Assembly (NCBI RefSeq): GCF_002994445.1
Contig: NZ_MRZJ01000004.1
Span: forward strand, 124,001 to 188,000
Direction of reading: 5' to 3'
DNA length: 64,000 nucleotides
Origin: Staphylococcus simulans
Lineage (GTDB): Bacteria; Bacillota; Bacilli; Staphylococcales; Staphylococcaceae
Below the pieces are notes generated by a model that saw only the letters and a list, made by a program, of their open reading frames with translations, was not told where the DNA came from and did no database searches. Below, in pieces: positions 40,233 through 49,883 of the stretch (position 1 is the stretch's first letter; every line of letters begins with the position of its first letter). The translations under genes were made by a program, and so were the position numbers.

Positions 40233-41561
40233 GTGGCATTTGAATTTAAATTACCCGATATTGGTGAAGGTATCCACGAAGGTGAAATTGTAAAGTGGTT
40301 TGTTAAAGCTGGAGACAAAATTGAAGAAGACGATATTCTATGTGAGGTTCAAAACGACAAATCTGTAGTAGAAATCCCTTCTCCAGTTTCAGGAACAATT
40401 GAAGAAGTTGTAGTAGACGAAGGTACTGTAGCAGTAGTCGGCGATACAATTATCAAAATCGATTCACCAGATGCAGAAGAAATGTCATTCAAAGGCGGAC
40501 ACAGCCATGAAGGCGATGCTGAAGAAGACAAAGCCGGCGATGCTGGTCAAGAAGAAACTAAAGAACAAGCAGCTTCTGTTTCAGAAGAAGGAACTGACCA
40601 TGTTGCAGGTTCAGCTTCAACTGAAGAAGTAGATGAAGACAGAAGAGTTAAAGCTATGCCTTCTGTACGTAAATTTGCTCGTGAAAACGATGTAAACATC
40701 AAAGCTGTTCAAGGTACTGGCAAAAACGGCCGTATTACTAAAGCTGACGTTGAAGCTTACTTAAGCGGAGATGCTCCAAGTGCTGAACCAACAGAAACAG
40801 CATCTGAAGCAGCACCAGCACAAGAAGCTGCATCAGCACCTGTATCAGCTGAAGGCGAATATCCAGAAACACGCGAAAAAATCCCTGCAATGCGTAAAGC
40901 AATTGCGAAAGCAATGGTTAACTCTAAACATACTGCGCCTCACGTAACATTGATGGACGAAGTAGAAGTTCAAGCATTATGGGATCACCGTAAGAAATTC
41001 AAAGAAATTGCTGCGGAACAAGGTACTAAATTAACATTCTTACCTTACGTTGTTAAAGCATTAGTTTCAGCACTTAAGAAATACCCAGCATTAAACACTG
41101 AATTTGATGATGCAAACGGTGAAGTAGTTCATAAACATTACTGGAACATCGGTATTGCTGCTGATACAGACCGCGGTCTATTAGTTCCTGTTGTTAAACA
41201 TGCTGATCGCAAATCAATGTTCGAAATTTCAGATGAAATTAATGAGCTTGCTGTTAAAGCACGCGATGGTAAATTAACTTCTGACGAAATGAAAGGTGCT
41301 TCATGCACAATCAGTAACATCGGTTCTGCAGGCGGTCAATGGTTCACACCTGTAATTAACCACCCTGAAGTGGCTATCTTAGGTATCGGCCGTATCGCTC
41401 AAAAACCAATTGTTAAGGATGGAGAAATTGTAGCAGCGCCTGTATTAGCATTATCATTAAGCTTTGACCATAGACAAATTGACGGTGCTACTGGTCAAAA
41501 CGCAATGAACCACATCAAACGTTTATTAAATAATCCAGAATTATTATTAATGGAGGGGTAA
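40233..41561 (+). CDS. pdhC: Dihydrolipoamide acetyltransferase (E2)
   Basis: Core of the PDH complex; moves the acetyl group from lipoyl to CoA. Single lipoyl domain (1-76, lipoyl Lys43 in QNDKSVVE), Ala/Glu-rich linker, peripheral-subunit-binding domain (about 138-172), a second Ala/Pro-rich linker, and the catalytic domain with FDHRQIDG near residue 410. Starts with GTG after AGGAGG. pdhD follows after 3 bases. Confidence 0.97.
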   Translation: MAFEFKLPDIGEGIHEGEIVKWFVKAGDKIEEDDILCEVQNDKSVVEIPSPVSGTIEEVVVDEGTVAVVGDTIIKIDSPDAEEMSFKGGHSHEGDAEEDKAGDAGQEETKEQAASVSEEGTDHVAGSASTEEVDEDRRVKAMPSVRKFARENDVNIKAVQGTGKNGRITKADVEAYLSGDAPSAEPTETASEAAPAQEAASAPVSAEGEYPETREKIPAMRKAIAKAMVNSKHTAPHVTLMDEVEVQALWDHRKKFKEIAAEQGTKLTFLPYVVKALVSALKKYPALNTEFDDANGEVVHKHYWNIGIAADTDRGLLVPVVKHADRKSMFEISDEINELAVKARDGKLTSDEMKGASCTISNIGSAGGQWFTPVINHPEVAILGIGRIAQKPIVKDGEIVAAPVLALSLSFDHRQIDGATGQNAMNHIKRLLNNPELLLMEG

Positions 41562-41564
41562 AAC

Positions 41565-42971
41565 ATGGTAGTTGGTGATTTTCCAATTGAAACAGATACT
41601 ATTGTAATCGGAGCAGGTCCTGGGGGTTATGTTGCAGCAATTCGTGCAGCACAAATGGGACAAAAAGTTACAATCGTTGAGAAAGGCGAATTAGGCGGTG
41701 TATGTCTTAACGTAGGATGTATCCCATCTAAAGCATTATTACACGTATCACATGTATTCCAAGAATCTAAAAACTCAGAAAATCTTGGTATCATCGCTAA
41801 AGATGTTGAACTTAAGTATGAAAAAGTTCAAGAATTCAAAAAGTCTGTTGTTAACAAATTAACAGGCGGCGTTGAAGGTTTATTAAAAGGCCACAAAGTT
41901 GAAATTGTTAAAGGTGAAGCTTACTTCCACGACAAAAACAGCTTACGTGTAATGGACGAAAAAAGTGCTCAAACTTACAACTTCAAAAACGCAATCATCG
42001 CAACTGGTTCTAGACCGATCGAAATTCCTAATTTCAAATTCGGTGAGCGCGTAATCGACTCAACTGGTGCTTTAAACTTACAAGAAGCGCCTGAGAAATT
42101 AGTAGTTGTAGGCGGCGGTTACATTGGTTCTGAATTAGGTACAGCATTTGCGAACTTCGGTACAGAAGTTACAATTTTAGAAGGTGCTAAAGATATCTTA
42201 GGCGGCTTCGAAAAACAAATGACGCAACCTGTTAAGAAAAAAATGAAAGAAAAAGGCATGGAAATCGTTACTCAAGCGATGGCTAAATCTGCTGAAGAAA
42301 CTGAAAACGGCGTTAAAGTTACTTACGAAGCAAAAGGCGAAGAAAAAACAATCGAAGCTGACTACGTATTAGTAACAGTAGGTCGTCGTCCAAACACTGA
42401 TGAAATGGGTCTTGAAGAACTTGGCCTTAAATTCGGCGAACGCGGCTTATTAGAAGTTGACGAACAAAGCCGTACATCAGCTGACAACATCTACGCTATC
42501 GGCGACATCGTTCCTGGTTTACCACTTGCACACAAAGCAAGCTATGAAGGTAAAATTGCTGCTGAAGCAATCTCAGGCGAAAAATCTGCAGTAGACTACA
42601 TCGGTATGCCTGCAGTATGCTTCACTGAACCAGAATTAGCACAAGTAGGTTACACTGAAGCGCAAGCGAAAGAAGAAGGTTTAGAATACAAAGCTTCTAA
42701 ATTCCCTTACGCAGCAAACGGCCGTGCTTTATCATTAAACGATACAACTGGATTCGTTAAATTGATTACACTTAAAGAAGATGACACATTAGTAGGTGCA
42801 CAAGTTGTAGGTGCAGGTGCTTCTGACATCATCTCTGAATTAGGTTTAGCAATTGAATCTGGTATGAATGCTGAAGATATCGCATTAACAGTTCATGCTC
42901 ACCCAACTTTAGGTGAAATGACTATGGAAGCTGCTGAAAAAGCAATCGGATTACCAATCCACACTATGTAA
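41565..42971 (+). CDS. pdhD: Dihydrolipoamide dehydrogenase (E3)
   Basis: FAD enzyme that re-oxidises the lipoyl groups with NAD. The 468 residues have [10 protein letters not shown] (FAD), the redox-active disulphide Cys47/Cys52 in [13 protein letters not shown], the NAD-binding GGGYIGSE and the C-terminal HAHPTLGE with the catalytic His. GGAGGGG precedes the ATG. Probably also serves other 2-oxoacid dehydrogenases. Confidence 0.97.
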   Translation: MVVGDFPIETDTIVIGAGPGGYVAAIRAAQMGQKVTIVEKGELGGVCLNVGCIPSKALLHVSHVFQESKNSENLGIIAKDVELKYEKVQEFKKSVVNKLTGGVEGLLKGHKVEIVKGEAYFHDKNSLRVMDEKSAQTYNFKNAIIATGSRPIEIPNFKFGERVIDSTGALNLQEAPEKLVVVGGGYIGSELGTAFANFGTEVTILEGAKDILGGFEKQMTQPVKKKMKEKGMEIVTQAMAKSAEETENGVKVTYEAKGEEKTIEADYVLVTVGRRPNTDEMGLEELGLKFGERGLLEVDEQSRTSADNIYAIGDIVPGLPLAHKASYEGKIAAEAISGEKSAVDYIGMPAVCFTEPELAQVGYTEAQAKEEGLEYKASKFPYAANGRALSLNDTTGFVKLITLKEDDTLVGAQVVGAGASDIISELGLAIESGMNAEDIALTVHAHPTLGEMTMEAAEKAIGLPIHTM

Positions 42972-43003
42972 TACAACCCAACATTAGATTAAGCATATAA
43001 TAG

Positions 43004-43034
43004 ACCGTCGGGCTTAAAGCCCGGCGGTTTTTTT
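43004..43034 (+). terminator. pdhABCD terminator
   Basis: ACCGTCGGGCTT (43004-43015) pairs with AAGCCCGGCGGT (43017-43028), followed by T residues to 43034. Confidence 0.92.
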
Positions 43035-43098
43035 ACGTTTCAGGATTTCTTGCATGTTATAATATTTGTGAATTCAATTAGATAGGAGGAACACAGAA

Positions 43099-43374
43099 AT
43101 GGAATATCAATACCCTATTGATGTGGATTGGTCTCAAGATGAGATGGTCGATGTCATTCACTTTTTCAATCGTGTTGAAGACTATTATGAAAGAGAAGTT
43201 GATCGCGATGACTTTATGAATGCCTATCGCAACTTTAAAAAAGTGATTCCCGGTAAAGCAGATGAAAAGAATATTTTAGATGATTTTGAACAACGCAGCG
43301 GTTATAACAGCTATCAAGCAGTCAAAAGAATCAAGAATGACGAGACACGAAAAAAATTTAGTGCCGACGCTTAA
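43099..43374 (+). CDS. yktA: UPF0223 protein YktA
   Basis: A 91-residue cytoplasmic protein of UPF0223; the sequence YPIDVDWSQDEMVDVIHFF and FEQRSGYNSYQAVKR fit the family. Function unknown. AGGAGG lies about 9 bases before the ATG. In Bacillus the relatives yktA, yktB and suhB stand together; here yktB and suhB lie 8 kb further on, with the pot operon between. Confidence 0.9.
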   Translation: MEYQYPIDVDWSQDEMVDVIHFFNRVEDYYEREVDRDDFMNAYRNFKKVIPGKADEKNILDDFEQRSGYNSYQAVKRIKNDETRKKFSADA

Positions 43375-43392
43375 ATTTATATTGTAAATCAC

Positions 43393-43464
43393 GCGCAGTT
43401 CTGTTATTTTTAGTAAGCATTAAACAAAATGTTTACTAATACTAAACAGGACTGTGCTTTTTTT
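43393..43464 (+). terminator. Strong terminator between yktA and the pot operon
   Basis: GCGCAGTTCTGTT (43393-43405) pairs with AACAGGACTGTGC (43445-43457), enclosing a TAGTAA/TTACTA-CATT/AATG inner stem, then seven T. Only about 20 bases separate it from the Shine-Dalgarno of the next gene, so it may also regulate the pot operon. Confidence 0.88.
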
Positions 43465-43497
43465 ATGCACAAATGAAGACGATTGAGAGGAAGCAGT

Positions 43498-44037
43498 ATG
43501 GATATTGGATTGAATTTGCGCAATCTGCGAAAGATAAAACGATTGACGCAAGAAGAATTAGCAGAACGTACGGATTTGTCAAAAGGCTATATTTCCCAAA
43601 TCGAAAGCGGACAGTCATCACCAAGTATGGAAACTTTTCTGCAGCTGCTGGAAGTGTTAGGTACGACACCAGAACGTTTCTTTAAAGGCGAAGAACAAGA
43701 AAAAGTGCTATACCCTAAAGCGGAACAAGCAGTCTATGATGAATATGATGACGGTTATATTTTAAATTGGCCGGTCGCAAGATCGAATGACTTTGAAATG
43801 GAACCTTTGATTTTGACTTTGCGTCCGCATACAGCCTATAAGGCATTCAAGCCATCTGACTCTGATACTTTTGTGTACTGTTTAAAAGGTGAACTCACAT
43901 TAACGTTAGGCGAAACAGTGTATCAAGCTAAAAAAGGAGATGCACTCTACTTTAAAGCGCATGAAAAACACCAGTTGTCTAACACAACCCAATCTGAAGT
44001 GAAAGCCATGATAGTGGCGACCGCATCGTATTTATAG
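43498..44037 (+). CDS. XRE-type regulator with cupin domain
   Basis: Transcriptional regulator of 179 residues: an N-terminal helix-turn-helix (about 4-58, LTQEELAERTDLSKGYISQIE) and a C-terminal cupin (about 100-178, VYCLKGELTLTLG, GDALYFKAHEKHQL). Proteins of this build, such as PuuR, often sense polyamines or related ligands. The ATG at 43498 follows AGAGGA. As first gene of the pot operon it likely controls it, which is inference. Confidence 0.88.
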   Translation: MDIGLNLRNLRKIKRLTQEELAERTDLSKGYISQIESGQSSPSMETFLQLLEVLGTTPERFFKGEEQEKVLYPKAEQAVYDEYDDGYILNWPVARSNDFEMEPLILTLRPHTAYKAFKPSDSDTFVYCLKGELTLTLGETVYQAKKGDALYFKAHEKHQLSNTTQSEVKAMIVATASYL

Positions 44038-44049
44038 GAGGAAAAACGA

Positions 44050-45129
44050 ATGCCGATATTATCTTTATCAGGAGTGAATAAACAATATGATGGACAACCT
44101 ATATTAAAAAATATTTCGATTGATTTCGAACAAGGAAAATTCTATACATTGCTAGGGCCTTCCGGCTGCGGCAAAACAACGATTTTAAAAATCATCGGCG
44201 GTTTTGAACAAGCAGATTCTGGTGAAATCGCTTATGGAGACAAAGTGATAAATAAAATCCCTGCCAATCAGCGTCAAGTCAATACTGTCTTTCAAGACTA
44301 TGCCTTATTTCCGCATTTAAATGTCTTTGAAAATGTGGCGTTCGGTTTAAAAATCAAGAAAGTCAAATCAGCTCAGATTAAAGAAAAAGTAACTGAAGCA
44401 TTGAAGCTGGTTAAATTAGAAGGTTACGAACAGCGTACGATAGATGAAATGAGCGGCGGGCAGAAACAACGTGTAGCCATTGCTCGTGCGTTGGTCAACG
44501 AACCAAAAATATTATTGTTGGATGAATCACTATCAGCCCTAGATTTAAAGCTACGTACAGAGATGCAGTATGAATTGCGTGCCTTGCAGAAACGTTTGGG
44601 TATTACATTTATTTTTGTGACACATGATCAAGAAGAAGCGCTAGCTTTAAGCGACTATATTGCGGTGATTAAAGACGGCAAAATTCAACAGCTGGATACA
44701 CCGTTAAATATCTATGATGAACCGGTAAATCGATTTGTGGCAGATTTTATCGGCGAATCGAATATTATTGAAGGTACAATGGTGAAGGATCGTGTGGTTA
44801 ATATCTATGATAAAGAGATAGAGTGTGTGGATATGGGTATTCCTAAAGGACAAAAGATAGAAGTTGTGATTCGTCCGGAAGATATTGCGATTACAGCGCC
44901 AAGCGAAGGGCTGTTTGAAGCGGTCGTCGATTCAATGCTCTTTAGAGGTGTGCATTATGAAATCAATTGCCGAGATAAAGAAGGCTATGCATGGATGATT
45001 CAATCGACAAAGAAAGCACAAATAGGTGCGACTGTCGGCTTATACTTTGAACCTGATGCAATTCATATTATGGTGCCGGGTGAAACGGAAGCAGAATTCG
45101 ATAAACGTATTGAAAGCTATGAGGGCTAG
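44050..45129 (+). CDS. potA: Spermidine/putrescine ABC transporter ATPase
   Basis: ATPase of a polyamine importer, 359 residues. Walker [11 protein letters not shown]-loop VFQDYALFP, signature MSGGQKQR, Walker B LLLDES (Ser in place of the usual Pro) and switch His in FVTHDQEE; a C-terminal TOBE domain (about 275-345) follows. AGGAGG precedes the ATG. Tightly followed by potB. Confidence 0.95.
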   Translation: MPILSLSGVNKQYDGQPILKNISIDFEQGKFYTLLGPSGCGKTTILKIIGGFEQADSGEIAYGDKVINKIPANQRQVNTVFQDYALFPHLNVFENVAFGLKIKKVKSAQIKEKVTEALKLVKLEGYEQRTIDEMSGGQKQRVAIARALVNEPKILLLDESLSALDLKLRTEMQYELRALQKRLGITFIFVTHDQEEALALSDYIAVIKDGKIQQLDTPLNIYDEPVNRFVADFIGESNIIEGTMVKDRVVNIYDKEIECVDMGIPKGQKIEVVIRPEDIAITAPSEGLFEAVVDSMLFRGVHYEINCRDKEGYAWMIQSTKKAQIGATVGLYFEPDAIHIMVPGETEAEFDKRIESYEG

Positions 45130-45132
45130 CAG

Positions 45133-45939
45133 ATGACAAAATTAAATAAATTTTTATTTGTGCCATATTTGATTTGGATGGTTGGGTTTATTATCATTCC
45201 AGTTATTTTATTAGTCTATTTCTCATTTTTAGATATTCATGGGCATTTCAGTTTCAGCAATTATCAACAAATATTCAGTCTGCGTTATTTGAAGATGATG
45301 GGAATTTCTATTTTTTATGCGGCAGTGATTACACTTGTCACATTGATAATCAGTTATCCAGCGGCTTATTTTATTCGTCAATCAGCCCATCAAAATTTAT
45401 GGATACTAATCTTAATCATACCGACTTGGATTAATTTACTCCTCAAGACGTATGCATTTATCGGGATTTTCAGTCATGATGGTATTATCAATCAAATATT
45501 AGGTGTGATGCATCTTCCAAAAACAGAATTATTATTTACTGCAGCTGCCTTTATTATTGTAGCGAGTTATATTTACATTCCATTTATGATCTTGCCGATA
45601 TTCAACAGTATGAAATCAATCCCTGATAATCTGCTTCAAGCTTCTACAGACTTAGGAGCGAATAAGTGGATTACATTGCGCAAAGTGATTTTGCCTTTGA
45701 CAAAAGCAGGGGTATTATCTGGTATACAAGTCACATTTATTCCTGCACTTTCATTATTCATGATTACACGCTTGATTGCAGGTAATAAAGTTATCAATAT
45801 CGGGACATCGATAGAAGAACAATTTCTGGTGATACAAAACTATGGCATGGGTTCTACCATTGCAATTGCTTTAATTGTCTTTATGGCAGTCGTTTTAGTC
45901 ATCACGAAATCAGGCAACGAGGGAGGACGCAGATCATGA
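45133..45939 (+). CDS. potB: Polyamine ABC transporter permease PotB
   Basis: Membrane permease, 268 residues, six predicted helices, with the EAA-like coupling loop QASTDLGANKWITLRKVILP that contacts PotA. Starts 3 bases after potA and overlaps potC by 4 bases (ATGA). Confidence 0.94.
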   Translation: MTKLNKFLFVPYLIWMVGFIIIPVILLVYFSFLDIHGHFSFSNYQQIFSLRYLKMMGISIFYAAVITLVTLIISYPAAYFIRQSAHQNLWILILIIPTWINLLLKTYAFIGIFSHDGIINQILGVMHLPKTELLFTAAAFIIVASYIYIPFMILPIFNSMKSIPDNLLQASTDLGANKWITLRKVILPLTKAGVLSGIQVTFIPALSLFMITRLIAGNKVINIGTSIEEQFLVIQNYGMGSTIAIALIVFMAVVLVITKSGNEGGRRS

Positions 45940-46748
45940 CATGGTATGGCAAATTATATTTAGGGTTACTCGTTATCGGGTTATACATCCCGATACTCTT
46001 TTTAATGGTGTATTCCTTTAACTCTGGCGGTAATATGATTCATTTTGAAGGTTTTACGTTAGAACATTATCAAACGTTGTTTCAAAATGATCGCTTGATG
46101 TCGATTTTATTCAACACCATCGCAGTGGCACTTTTAGCTGCGGCGCTCTCTACAGTCATTGGTACTTTCGGTGCCATAGCATTGTATCACTTGCGCCATA
46201 AGCGCATGAAATTAACATTTTTAACATTGAATAATGTCTTGTTAGTGTCTTCTGATGTTGTTATCGGGGCGTCTTTCTTAATTATGTTTACTGCGATTGG
46301 TCATTTTACAGGCATGGGCCTCGGCTTTTGGACTGTATTGATTTCACATATTGCATTTTGTATTCCGATTGTGGTGATTATTGTCTTGCCGCAATTGTAT
46401 GAGATGAACCAGAATATGTTTACAGCAGCTAAAGATTTAGGGGCCACAGATTGGCAAGTATTGAATCGTGTCATGATTCCGAATTTGATGCCGGCAGTTA
46501 TTGCAGGGTTCTTTATGGCTTTGACGTATTCATTAGATGACTTTACAGTCAGTTTCTTTGTGACAGGGAATGGCTTCAGTGTTTTATCTGTAGAAGTCTA
46601 TGCGATGGCACGTAAAGGTATCAGTATGGAAATCAATGCGATTTCTACTTTGATTTTCGGTGTGATTATGATCGGTATCATCGGTTACTATACGATTCAA
46701 CACTACACTAAACGCCATAGTGCATTGAAAAGAGGTGTGTTGCGATGA
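45936..46748 (+). CDS. potC: Polyamine ABC transporter permease PotC
   Basis: Second permease, 270 residues, six helices, with the coupling loop TAAKDLGATDWQVLNRVMIP. Partner of PotB. It overlaps potB and potD by 4 bases each, giving a tightly coupled operon. Confidence 0.95.
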   Translation: MTWYGKLYLGLLVIGLYIPILFLMVYSFNSGGNMIHFEGFTLEHYQTLFQNDRLMSILFNTIAVALLAAALSTVIGTFGAIALYHLRHKRMKLTFLTLNNVLLVSSDVVIGASFLIMFTAIGHFTGMGLGFWTVLISHIAFCIPIVVIIVLPQLYEMNQNMFTAAKDLGATDWQVLNRVMIPNLMPAVIAGFFMALTYSLDDFTVSFFVTGNGFSVLSVEVYAMARKGISMEINAISTLIFGVIMIGIIGYYTIQHYTKRHSALKRGVLR

Positions 46749-47818
46749 ATCGAATGCTACAACTGGTTATCGGTGCCTTGGTTATCGGATTGCTATGCCT
46801 CGGTGTAAGTAAATGGTATAGTTCAGAGGATGACCAAAAGTCAGGCAAGAAGATTTATGTCTATAACTGGGGAGAATATATTGATCCTGAGTTGATTCAA
46901 AAGTTTGAGAAAGAGACAGGCATTCAAGTAGTTTATGAAACCTTTGATTCCAATGAAGCAATGGAAGCTAAGATTCGCAACGGCGGAACGCATTACGATG
47001 TTGCTTTTCCGAGTGAGTACACTGTACAAAAGATGAAAAAGGATCATTTGCTGGTGCCTTTAGATCATAAACAGCTGCCGAATATGAAATATTTGGATAA
47101 AAGTTATATGAATATGGCTTATGATCGAAATAATCGTTATTCTATTCCATATTTCTTTGGTACAGTGGGTATTATTTATAATAAAGAAGCTTATCCAAAG
47201 GAAGATTTTTCATCTTGGAGAAGTTTATATAATCCTAAGTTTAAAAATGATATTATATTAGTGGATGGTGCCCGTGAAATCATGGGATTGAGTTTGAATA
47301 AGCTCGGTTATAGTTTGAATGATACCAATCCGAAGCATTTAAACGAAGCTGAAGCGGATTTAGCTCACTTAGCACCGCAAGTCAAAGGTATTGTCGGTGA
47401 TGAGGTAACGATGATGTTAGAACAGCATGAAGCGAATATCGCAGTAGTATGGAGCGGTACCGCAGCACCTATCGTACAAGAAAATCCTGAATTTGATTAT
47501 ATTGTGCCAAAAGAGGGCTCTAATTTGTGGTTCGATACGATGGTAATACCGAAAACTGCACAAAACAAAGAGGGTGCACATCAATTTATTAATTTCTTAT
47601 TGGACCCTAAAAACAGTAAGCAGAATACTGAATGGGTAGGTTATGCGACACCGAATAAGGCTGCCGCAAAACTATTGCCTAAAGAAATCAGAACGGATCA
47701 GCGTTTTTATCCTTCGAAAGAAACACAAAATAGGCTTGAAGTGTACAAGGATTTGGGTAAAGATATTTTAAGTGATTATAATGAACATTTTCTGAATTTC
47801 AAAATGTCATTACAATAA
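46745..47818 (+). CDS. potD: Polyamine-binding protein PotD
   Basis: Extracellular substrate-binding protein of the polyamine importer, 357 residues. The N-terminus is a hydrophobic signal or anchor (about 5-24) without a standard lipobox although a Cys (LLCLG) is present. The mature part begins with IYVYNWGEYIDPELIQKFE, the PotD/PotF pattern; acidic and aromatic residues expected to bind polyamines are seen. No terminator is visible after it, so the next gene may be read through. Confidence 0.94.
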   Translation: MNRMLQLVIGALVIGLLCLGVSKWYSSEDDQKSGKKIYVYNWGEYIDPELIQKFEKETGIQVVYETFDSNEAMEAKIRNGGTHYDVAFPSEYTVQKMKKDHLLVPLDHKQLPNMKYLDKSYMNMAYDRNNRYSIPYFFGTVGIIYNKEAYPKEDFSSWRSLYNPKFKNDIILVDGAREIMGLSLNKLGYSLNDTNPKHLNEAEADLAHLAPQVKGIVGDEVTMMLEQHEANIAVVWSGTAAPIVQENPEFDYIVPKEGSNLWFDTMVIPKTAQNKEGAHQFINFLLDPKNSKQNTEWVGYATPNKAAAKLLPKEIRTDQRFYPSKETQNRLEVYKDLGKDILSDYNEHFLNFKMSLQ

Positions 47819-47852
47819 AACGATTTAGTAAGTAGAGTAGGGAGTGTTAATG

Positions 47853-49007
47853 ATGTCTGATGAACCACAATATACACAAATAAAACGCCCAGTCAGCAGA
47901 GTCGCAGAAAAAGTACTTGGCTGGCTGAACTGGATTGGATTACTGTTGTTAACAGTAACTACTATGTTTATTGCACTTGTGTCATTCAGCAACAATACAT
48001 CAATTCAAAATCTAGAACAGTCGATTAATAATAACGACTTAGCACAGCAAGTGTTAGCTAATAACAGTTTAAATACCACACAATTTGTGATTTGGCTTCA
48101 AAATGGTATTTGGGCAGTTATTGTTTACTTGATTGTCTGTTTGCTTATTTCTTTCTTAGCACTCATTTCAATGAATATCAGAGTGCTGTCAGGAATATTA
48201 TTCTTAGTCGCATCTATCATTACGCTGCCGCTTGTATTGTTATTAGCTACAATCATTATTCCAGTATTGTTCTTTATCGTCGCAATTATGATGTTTGCGC
48301 GTAAAGACAGAGTGGAAACAGTACCGTATTATCCAGGTGCGTACGGCAATGATTATGACCGTTATGATAGATATGACAGAGAACCATCATATCGCGGCGG
48401 CTACTATGAAGAAGAGGAAAGAAATCCGCGCTATGTCCCTTCATATGAGAAACGCAACGAACCGCGTGCACAATATGAAGATGACGAAGATGATGTAAAA
48501 CCTTATGTACCTAAGAAAGACAGAGTACAAGAAGAACGTTCAGAAGCACCGCATCAAGAAGACAGCGCTGAAACAAGCGATGCGGAACATTCAGAAGCAG
48601 AAGCTGCTGGTCCTGCATTCTTATCACGTCAGGCGAAATACAAACAAAAATCAGAAGATGAAGTCAAAGCGCAGCAAGAAAATGAAGCGTATGAACGTGA
48701 ACAAGCACGCAAGCAAGCGATGGATCAAGAAGAACAAGAACCTGAAGAAGTAAAATACCGCGATACAGAACCGCGCAAAGGTGAAACAGCTGAAGAAAAA
48801 GCAGCACGCAAACGTGAGAAAAAAGAACGTAAAAAACGTGCAAAAGAAGCGCGTAAAAACCGTCCAAGTGCGGTTAATCAAAGACGTATGAACTTTGAAG
48901 AACGCCGTTCTTTCAACCAAGGCAAAACAAAACCTGAGGCGCCTAAAGAAGAACAAAATGAACAAGCGCAACAAACAGAACAAGATAATCCAAAAGAAAA
49001 AGAATAA
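47853..49007 (+). CDS. DUF4064 membrane protein with long charged tail
   Basis: A 384-residue protein: four membrane helices in the first 150 residues fit the DUF4064 family; the rest is a hydrophilic cytoplasmic tail, first Tyr/Arg/Asp-rich, then Glu- and Lys-rich with a likely long helix (EEKAARKREKKERKKRAKE). I take the ATG at 47853, 8 bases after GGGAG; one at 47850 is also possible. Function unknown. A second DUF4064 gene follows. Confidence 0.82.
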   Translation: MSDEPQYTQIKRPVSRVAEKVLGWLNWIGLLLLTVTTMFIALVSFSNNTSIQNLEQSINNNDLAQQVLANNSLNTTQFVIWLQNGIWAVIVYLIVCLLISFLALISMNIRVLSGILFLVASIITLPLVLLLATIIIPVLFFIVAIMMFARKDRVETVPYYPGAYGNDYDRYDRYDREPSYRGGYYEEEERNPRYVPSYEKRNEPRAQYEDDEDDVKPYVPKKDRVQEERSEAPHQEDSAETSDAEHSEAEAAGPAFLSRQAKYKQKSEDEVKAQQENEAYEREQARKQAMDQEEQEPEEVKYRDTEPRKGETAEEKAARKREKKERKKRAKEARKNRPSAVNQRRMNFEERRSFNQGKTKPEAPKEEQNEQAQQTEQDNPKEKE

Positions 49008-49016
49008 AGCAAACTA

Positions 49017-49052
49017 AGCCGAAGCAGTGATGTCACTGACTTCGGCTTTTTT
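49017..49052 (+). terminator. Terminator after the first DUF4064 gene
   Basis: AGCCGAAG and AGTGA pair with TCACT and CTTCGGCT (49017-49047, small bulges), followed by T residues. Confidence 0.9.
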
Positions 49053-49201
49053 ATAATTTCTAAGCAATGTTTCAAAAATAAGTTAATTTATGTACAAAAT
49101 AAAATAAAAGCGCATAAATCTGAGCTTTAAGGGTATTTACTGTGATAAGACCCGCATCAACGGGCTTTAACAAAGCGATTTTTAATTAGGGAGGGAGAAC
49201 A

Positions 49202-49828
49202 TTGAATAGAAAAGTTGAAAAAATACTAGGTTGGATAGGTGTCGGCTTAACATTGATTTATATGTTATTGTTCTTAATCGGCATCTTCATGGGCAAAGGT
49301 ATGCTTTCTGATATTTTACTTAAGCAAGGGGACCCAAGCATGTCGCCTGAATATCTGCATCAAACATTAATCTTTACAACAATAGGTTTGATTGTAGTTG
49401 CGATTATTGCGGTTATCGGTTTGGTATTGATTAAGAAAAACCGTATCGCTTCAGGTATCATTTTAATTATTGCGGCGATTGGGGGTATCTTTTTCTCAAA
49501 CTTCATCTCAACGATTTTATTCTTTATTGCAGGGGTTATGTTGTTTGTCAGAAGAAGCAAAGCTAAAAGCGAAGCGGATAAAGCATACGACAGAGAACAT
49601 AACTATTTCGATGCTGTATCTAATCCTAATACAGCCTTAGATCAACGTGAAAAGCGTGCTGAGGAACATGCGCATAAAACAGAACATGTTTCAGAGGATA
49701 AAGGGCGTGTGCATCAAGAAGACGCTGCTCAACAAGAGGATTTAGATACACATGACTTAACACAACAGCGCAGAAGAAGTTCAAATGAACGTCCGACACG
49801 TCATGATTTAGATGATGATTCAAAATAA
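49202..49828 (+). CDS. Second DUF4064 membrane protein
   Basis: A 208-residue paralogue of the preceding protein: both start with a similar KVEKILGWIG-type segment and have four helices. Its tail (about 120-208) is short, His-, Asp- and Glu-rich. It starts with TTG at 49202, 4 bases after GGAGGGAG. It has its own terminator and is separated from its neighbour by 194 bases. Function unknown. Confidence 0.82.
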   Translation: MNRKVEKILGWIGVGLTLIYMLLFLIGIFMGKGMLSDILLKQGDPSMSPEYLHQTLIFTTIGLIVVAIIAVIGLVLIKKNRIASGIILIIAAIGGIFFSNFISTILFFIAGVMLFVRRSKAKSEADKAYDREHNYFDAVSNPNTALDQREKRAEEHAHKTEHVSEDKGRVHQEDAAQQEDLDTHDLTQQRRRSSNERPTRHDLDDDSK

Positions 49829-49837
49829 AGATAAAAA

Positions 49838-49880
49838 AACGCACGATCAATCGCTATGAATGATTGATCGTGCGTTAACT
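49838..49880. terminator. Bidirectional terminator between DUF4064 gene and mntH
   Basis: AACGCACGATCAATC (49838-49852) pairs perfectly with GATTGATCGTGCGTT (49862-49876); A-run to the left gives the T-run for mntH. Confidence 0.93.
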
Positions 49881-49883
49881 TTA

